Shown here: piece by piece, positions 60,985 to 64,000 of the stretch
Layout of the letters: every line of letters starts with the position of its first letter
How positions within the stretch are numbered: the first letter of the stretch is position 1
NCBI RefSeq assembly: GCF_021134715.1
Contig: NC_060020.1
Location: 1,922,001 to 1,986,000, forward strand
Length of the DNA: 64,000 bases
Direction: 5' to 3'
Source of the DNA: Daphnia pulex
Lineage: Eukaryota; Arthropoda; Branchiopoda; Diplostraca; Daphniidae
Made by a program: the position numbers and the translations under genes
The notes under the pieces: generated by a model
Told to the model about the DNA's origin: nothing
Database searches by the model: none
Seen by the model: only the letters and a program-made list of their open reading frames with translations

Positions 60985-62651
60985 TCAAACAGTCGATCCA
61001 AGCCGGTTTGCCATCACTCTCCATGTGTGGATGAGTAAAGAAGGGAACAAAGTCGACCAGTAGATCCAGTAGCCTTCGGGCTTACTTCCGAATTCGGCCT
61101 TGACTTCCGGGGACTGATCCGCATACTGCACCGCCTGGAAATCATAAAATGACGAAAGCGGAGACACATATTTCCGAGCTATTAAATCCTGACTGAGTAA
61201 TCCCGTCCCCGAGAGACGGGACGGAGTCTGCGTTAAATACGTACTTTGTCCCGGATGGCTAACAAAAGACCGGTCAATGACTTGGCGTCGTAACTGCGTC
61301 GCTCGATGAGTTTCTTTACGTAAGGCGTTAGGTATTGTTTCCAGTAGCCACGAATGATGGGCTGCTCTCCGTTTCTCAATTCGGCGACGATGGAACTCTC
61401 GCCTCCTTCGGCGACCTTAACCAATTCCGGTTTCAAAACTTCGTCCACCGCTTTGCAGATGAACGCCACGGCCTCTTCACTTCCCATAAAGTACGGATGA
61501 CTTAGGACGCCTTTTATGGTGATGCGAGTTGTTGGATCGCTGTCGAGCATACGCTTCATGAGATCAACAGCATTCGGATCGTTCAGCTTCTCCTCGGACA
61601 AGTGTAGAAATCCAAACAGAATACTAATTCGCCAAAACGATTCCGTGTTTTTAAGCGGGTATTTTAAAAGGCTGAAAAAATTGCGGCTATATTTAAATTG
61701 CTGCATACTTGCTCTGTTGAAGGTGAACAGGACCGAAAGGATGTAGGCCATTGGAAAGCAAATATGCGAAGACGATACCCAACGAAAAGACCTGTGCAAG
61801 AATTTCATTAGAACCCACCGAATTTGATGCCCAAATGTACAGTTCAATATTTTTGTTGTTTTGTTTTTACATCGGAAGCCGGAGATAGATCCTCTGATTT
61901 CAGTTCGTACTCGGGCGCTTTCCAACCGTCTCGAGCTCTGCGGGTTTTTATGACAATGACAGATATAGACTTCTCATCCGGTAAAGGAATGATAATAAGA
62001 AAACAGAACCCCCCAAAAAAGAAAAGAAAACAGAATATTCAAGATCCTGTATCCTACCCTTCGATTTCGAAGTTTCCCAGTTTGGCTTTGGGTGAAGGTT
62101 TCAGATCGTTGAGCGTTGGTGGCTGCTCGCAGATGACGATGCTTTGTGGATTGATGTTTCCGTGGATGATCTTCTTGTTGTGGAGGTAAGCAACGGCACT
62201 CGAGATTTGGCGGAGAATCTCCTTGTGAGTGCCGATCTCCGGCTTAGTCGTTTCCGGTTCCGTATTCTTCCGTCCCTCCACACCCTTGAGAGCTATGACT
62301 TCCAAAGTATCGGTGGTGTTTTCAGTCGCAATGTAGCTGCAAGAAAAAAGGTATTTCTATTAAGTAAAGACATACTTTGGATTTTGAGAAGGTAAATAAC
62401 CGTTACTAGAACTCATCGTCGGCTTCGGTGATGTAATAACGAGTGATGCTCGGGTGATTGATCTCCTTGAGCACTTTTTTGTCGACTACGGCGAGCGAAT
62501 TTTTGGCCCGCTTGACGGTAACTGGTGTTTTGCCGTCGTAGAGTCCTTGGAAAACGAAAACTTCGACACTTTTGGCGTTGGTTTGGGCAGACTGAGGGAA
62601 ACTCAGTTTGCCGAGCGTGGTCCATTGCTGAGGCTGATTAGGAGCGGCCAT
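60985..62651 (-). CDS. Soluble IRE1/RNase L-like pseudokinase with KEN domain
   Basis: Relative of the unfolded-protein sensor IRE1 and of RNase L. Exons are 62407-62651, 62058-62336, 61871-61937, 61709-61791, 61245-61671 and 60985-61134, giving 416 residues. The kinase-like domain (about 10-290) keeps Lys47 (VTVK), APE 182-184 and Asp197. HRD is HGN (140-142), the catalytic-loop Asn is Ser147, DFG is replaced by NFE (170-172), and there is no glycine loop, so phosphotransfer is unlikely. The KEN domain (about 294-416) has GYWKQYLTPYVKK, RRSYDAKSLTGLLLAIRDK and EGYWIYWSTLFPSLLIHTW. Tyr352 and Arg365 match human IRE1 Tyr892 and Arg905, but Asn906 is Asp366 and His910 is Gln370. There is no signal peptide, membrane helix, lumenal domain or ankyrin repeats, so a cytosolic protein is inferred. 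The 61938 acceptor is the only one I found that keeps the frame. Confidence 0.85.
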
Positions 62652-62766
62652 GATTAGCGCTATTATGACCACAGACTGCGAGTAGTCGGACTGGATCCAC
62701 TGGCCTAAGAGCGTGTCCTAGGCGCTCGCAAACTACTCCGCTGTCACCTTATTGGCGTTCCGGCTG

Positions 62767-62774
62767 TCACGTGA
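62767..62774. promoter_or_regulatory. Palindromic E-box upstream of the IRE1-like gene
   Basis: TCACGTGA, about 116 bp upstream of the start codon. It is the core recognised by bHLH-zip factors of the MITF/TFE and USF type. An 8-base palindrome can occur by chance, so function is only suggested by position. Confidence 0.35.
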
Positions 62775-64000
62775 TTCACGCTCCGCATCGCTGCATGCAT
62801 CGTTCTCAACGCGATAACGTGTTAACCCTCAACGACCTTAGACTTTTAGTGCTTGAAATGAGAGCGGGGGGGAGGGGGGAAATCCAGCGTTTCGAATTAG
62901 ACTCGAATAGAGTGAAGACAGCATCGATTTTGGTCATCCCCATAGGAATGGAAAAATGCTCGCCACCACAATCTGTCTAAAAGTGTTGCATACAGCTGGG
63001 GGCCATCCCTTAGGAAAACTAATGCAATAAACACTGTAATTTAGTAGTTTTTAAGCGACACTCCTTTGCTTATTTTTACCCGAGAGAGAATCTATTCTAA
63101 ACTGTGTTAACTGTACTCGTCGGTCGTCAGTATAATAGCATCAATCATTTGCAAAACCAAACAGCATGCAAATCAACGTTTACAGCTGAATAAATGAAGG
63201 CAAAATAACGAATAGGAATAGTACGTTTAGTTAGACCTCTGCATCTATTTCAGGATCTCACAACTAAGGCTAGAGACTAGACAATGGTATGCACACCAAG
63301 GCGGACAGATATAATAATAAGATTTTAATGGGCTTATTTGGGGAATTTTAATCCTTTTAATCCATCCATGTACAAGTCACGTTGAGATTTACCGTATCCA
63401 TTAATTTAAATGTAAGCTAATAGCTGGCAAAACTGTCGTCACTATTAATTGATACGGTATCCTATCTTCCCGCCTACGCCACGGGCATTTTGGCTGACAC
63501 TTAAAGATTTTTCTGCTTGGCAGCCAGTACCCGTAGCCCGTATCTTCAACAGCTAAAAATCGTGTAGGCCCTAGTGCAATCAAATATAGTTGCTTATGAC
63601 ATCACTGGAAGGAGCGTTTATTATCAGCTATTCGTTAACACCTCTTTTTTTATGCCACTTACAGGCCTCTTCCAGCCTCTTCATACCGAAATAAAATTGT
63701 TGTCAACATAAAGAGCGACAACTTGTCATTTTGGAGCAACCTGCTCTACACATCTCACTAATCTGATTTATTATGAGTGATCGAGTGGAACCTGAGGCTC
63801 AAATTTAGACGAGTGCTTTAAACTTGGCTCTACAACACCCGTCAAATTATTTTTAGCGCTTGGACTAGGGTATCAAGATTTGACTTCTAGGGTAGATTTC
63901 CGTTTCTCACGTAATTTAAGAGATTGAAAATTGTTTAAGTTAAAGTGGCCTACATGTAGCACTGTAGCCGGAACTGCAAAATTCTGAGTAAATGTAAACG
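62775..64000. other. Upstream region of the IRE1-like gene
   Basis: Presumed 5' flank. A G-rich stretch lies at about 62862-62880. No gene is supported up to the window end; the short frames (for example 63401-63583, minus) look random. Confidence 0.45.

Noticed and set aside
1-64000. CRISPR arrays, operons, phage or IS elements
   Set aside because: The window is eukaryotic. The regular repeats seen are coding minisatellites, microsatellites or gene duplications.

Overview
The window looks like nuclear DNA of an arthropod, most probably a branchiopod crustacean such as Daphnia. It has intron-containing genes with GT/AG splice sites, an amine GPCR of the octopamine alpha-1 type, a thickveins-type BMP receptor, and a cluster of Rebers-Riddiford (R&R) cuticle proteins with Ala-Tyr-Pro repeats. 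The species assignment is inference. Thirteen protein genes could be rebuilt exon by exon. In every one the exon lengths sum to an open reading frame.

Region 1 (1-29,600) is gene-poor. It holds one minus-strand, three-exon GPCR (2759-13853) with a 7.3 kb intron between TM6 and TM7, then about 15.9 kb of sequence with no gene I can support. This stretch is rich in TATATA strings and GCA/CTG triplet runs, a texture that thins out after about 29 kb.

Region 2 (29,735-31,896) is a compact eight-exon BMP type I receptor (thickveins/BMPR1 class), complete from signal peptide to stop.

Region 3 (32,966-58,571) is a cluster of ten R&R cuticle genes. All have the same plan: a two-codon first exon, a second exon finishing the signal peptide and carrying Tyr/Pro repeats, and a third exon with the chitin-binding domain and more repeats. 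The cluster contains a divergent pair (CP1/CP2), a five-gene head-to-tail array with a period of about 1.7 kb (CP3-CP7) whose last four members share a long promoter block, a singleton (CP8), and a head-to-head pair (CP9/CP10) inside a near-perfect inverted duplication with arms of about 1.07 kb. The names CP1-CP10 are local labels.

Region 4 (58,700-64,000) holds some unassigned exon-like segments and a six-exon minus-strand gene for a 416-residue soluble relative of IRE1/RNase L. It has a kinase-like domain followed by a KEN ribonuclease domain. The kinase catalytic motifs are replaced and the KEN catalytic His and Asn are substituted, so it looks like a double pseudoenzyme without the usual sensor domain. 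I consider it the most interesting item here.

No tRNA, rRNA, CRISPR array or intact transposon was recognised. The cuticle genes plausibly act together in exoskeleton building. No functional link between the GPCR, the BMP receptor, the cuticle cluster and the IRE1-like gene can be read from the sequence.
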